Below are positions 37,857 to 38,434 of a DNA stretch of 38,434 bases, in pieces; the stretch's first letter is position 1, and every line of letters begins with the position of its first letter. The DNA lies in IMG/VR virus record IMGVR_UViG_3300042430_000472, positions 1-38,434 of that record; one strand, written 5' to 3'. Made by a program: the position numbers and the translations under genes. Source of the stretch: a virus. The notes under the pieces are model-generated. The model saw nothing but the letters and a program-made list of their open reading frames with translations, was not told the DNA's origin and made no database searches.

Positions 37857-38249
37857 ATGGCTACTCACACTGGTTCTGAAGGCACTGTTCGCGTTGGCGC
37901 AACTAATGCTGTTCTTGAAATTCGCTCTTATTCGGTTGAAGAAACTGCCGATACAGTCGAAGACTCAAGCATGGGCGACGCATATAGAAGTTTTAAGACC
38001 ACTTTAAAGGGTTGGTCAGGATCGGTTGATGTGTTCTGGGACGAGTTGGACACCACGGGTCAGGGCGCATTGGTTCCCGGTTCCGAAGTCAACGTTCGCT
38101 TCTACCCAGAAGGCACGACGACGGGCGATGTTTATTACACAGGTCAAGCCATTGTTACTGGCAAGACTATCACAGGCAGCTTCGATGGTATGGTGGAATC
38201 CACTATCACTGTTCAAGGAACAGGGGCTTTGACCAGCGCGGCTGTATAA
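37857..38249 (+). CDS. major tail tube protein, copy 2 (tandem paralogue)
   Basis: A 130-residue copy of the preceding tube protein, with its own AAGGA ribosome site 8 bases before ATG. Shared stretches include THTGSEGTVRVG, SYSVEETADTVEDSSMGDAY and SFDGMVESTIT; by eye about three quarters of residues are identical. Differences cluster in the segment after VDVFWDE (LDTTGQGALVPGSEVNVRFY against TDTNGQVAMTVGTEVTINFF). Both frames are intact, so both proteins should be made. It precedes the G/G-T chaperone gene, the standard place of the tube gene. Confidence 0.82.
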   Translation: MATHTGSEGTVRVGATNAVLEIRSYSVEETADTVEDSSMGDAYRSFKTTLKGWSGSVDVFWDELDTTGQGALVPGSEVNVRFYPEGTTTGDVYYTGQAIVTGKTITGSFDGMVESTITVQGTGALTSAAV

Positions 38250-38264
38250 TTAAAGGATATTAAT

Positions 38265-38434
38265 ATGAGTATTGCCAAGCGTATCGCAGAGCGAACATCG
38301 AATAAGCGTCACATCGACGTTGCAGAATGGGGTGATGATGGCAAGCCAGAGAAGGTCTATTACGGCCCTCTGCTTGCTGGTGAATTGAACCGCATCCAGC
38401 GCAAGCATCCTAACTTTTTAAGTTCCACATCATT
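38265..38434 (+). CDS. tail assembly chaperone G-like, 5' part
   Basis: The 5' portion of the chaperone gene that continues at the start of the window. An AAAGGA site stands 8 bases before ATG. It begins MSIAKRIAERTSNKRHIDVA then EWGDDGKPEKVYYGPL. The zero-frame product is 112 residues and the frameshift product about 167. It follows the second tail tube gene by 15 bases, the order tube, G, G-T, tape measure. Confidence 0.85.
   Translation, partial: MSIAKRIAERTSNKRHIDVAEWGDDGKPEKVYYGPLLAGELNRIQRKHPNFLSSTS
38308..38434. repeat. terminal direct repeat, right copy
   Basis: Exact copy of the first 127 bases, lying inside the chaperone gene. One copy should be removed when closing the circle, giving 38,307 bp. 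Confidence 0.95.

Overview
The window is one complete tailed-phage genome, linearised inside a tail gene. Its first 127 bases are repeated exactly as its last 127 bases, so it closes into a circle of 38,307 bp, and the tail assembly chaperone gene runs across the join. I see a lambda/HK97-type head and a lambda-like tail programme: GpA-type large terminase, lambda-type portal, a prohead protease fused to an HK97-fold capsid protein, FII-like and U-like connector genes, tail tube, a G/G-T frameshift chaperone, tape measure and a J-like hub. This indicates a siphovirus. A spanin pair (Rz with an embedded Rz1 lipoprotein) indicates a Gram-negative host with an outer membrane. The host genus cannot be read from the sequence; an aquatic proteobacterium is a guess from the style of the tail fibre and accessory genes. 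I found no integrase, excisionase, long CI-like repressor or tRNA gene, so a lytic life style is favoured but not shown.

Layout on the circle. (1) Rightward late genes start near 28.6 kb: HNH endonuclease, small and large terminase, portal, protease-capsid, head-tail connectors, two tail terminators, two tail tube proteins, then across the join to the chaperone, tape measure, tail tip and hub, fibres, and finally a metallophosphoesterase and lysis genes ending at 16.76 kb. (2) A leftward operon (22.66 to 16.70 kb) carries replication and recombination genes: a RecA-like AAA ATPase, a DUF669 single-strand-binding candidate, a RecB/Cas4-like nuclease, an SF2 helicase, a VRR-NUC nuclease and small unknowns, nearly all coupled by overlapping stop and start codons. 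(3) A rightward early operon (22.77 to 26.34 kb) starts with a small HTH regulator and a primase-helicase and is followed by a 247-bp spacer packed with GGACA repeats. (4) A rightward accessory module (26.66 to 28.23 kb) carries a small membrane protein, a GP88-family protein, a tiny XRE regulator and two small proteins. It is bounded by a palindrome-rich 325-bp control region and two strong terminators.

The most unusual points are: tandem duplication of both the tail terminator and the tail tube gene in the same cluster; the A AAA AAC slippage site that makes the G-T chaperone; the protease-capsid fusion with a possible internal capsid start; an Rz1 lipoprotein wholly inside Rz; two small HTH genes next to matching dyad operators; the GGACA repeat field beside the primase gene; and the codon-skewed GP88 module. 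All functional calls come from motifs and family resemblance read by eye. No database search or fold prediction was run.
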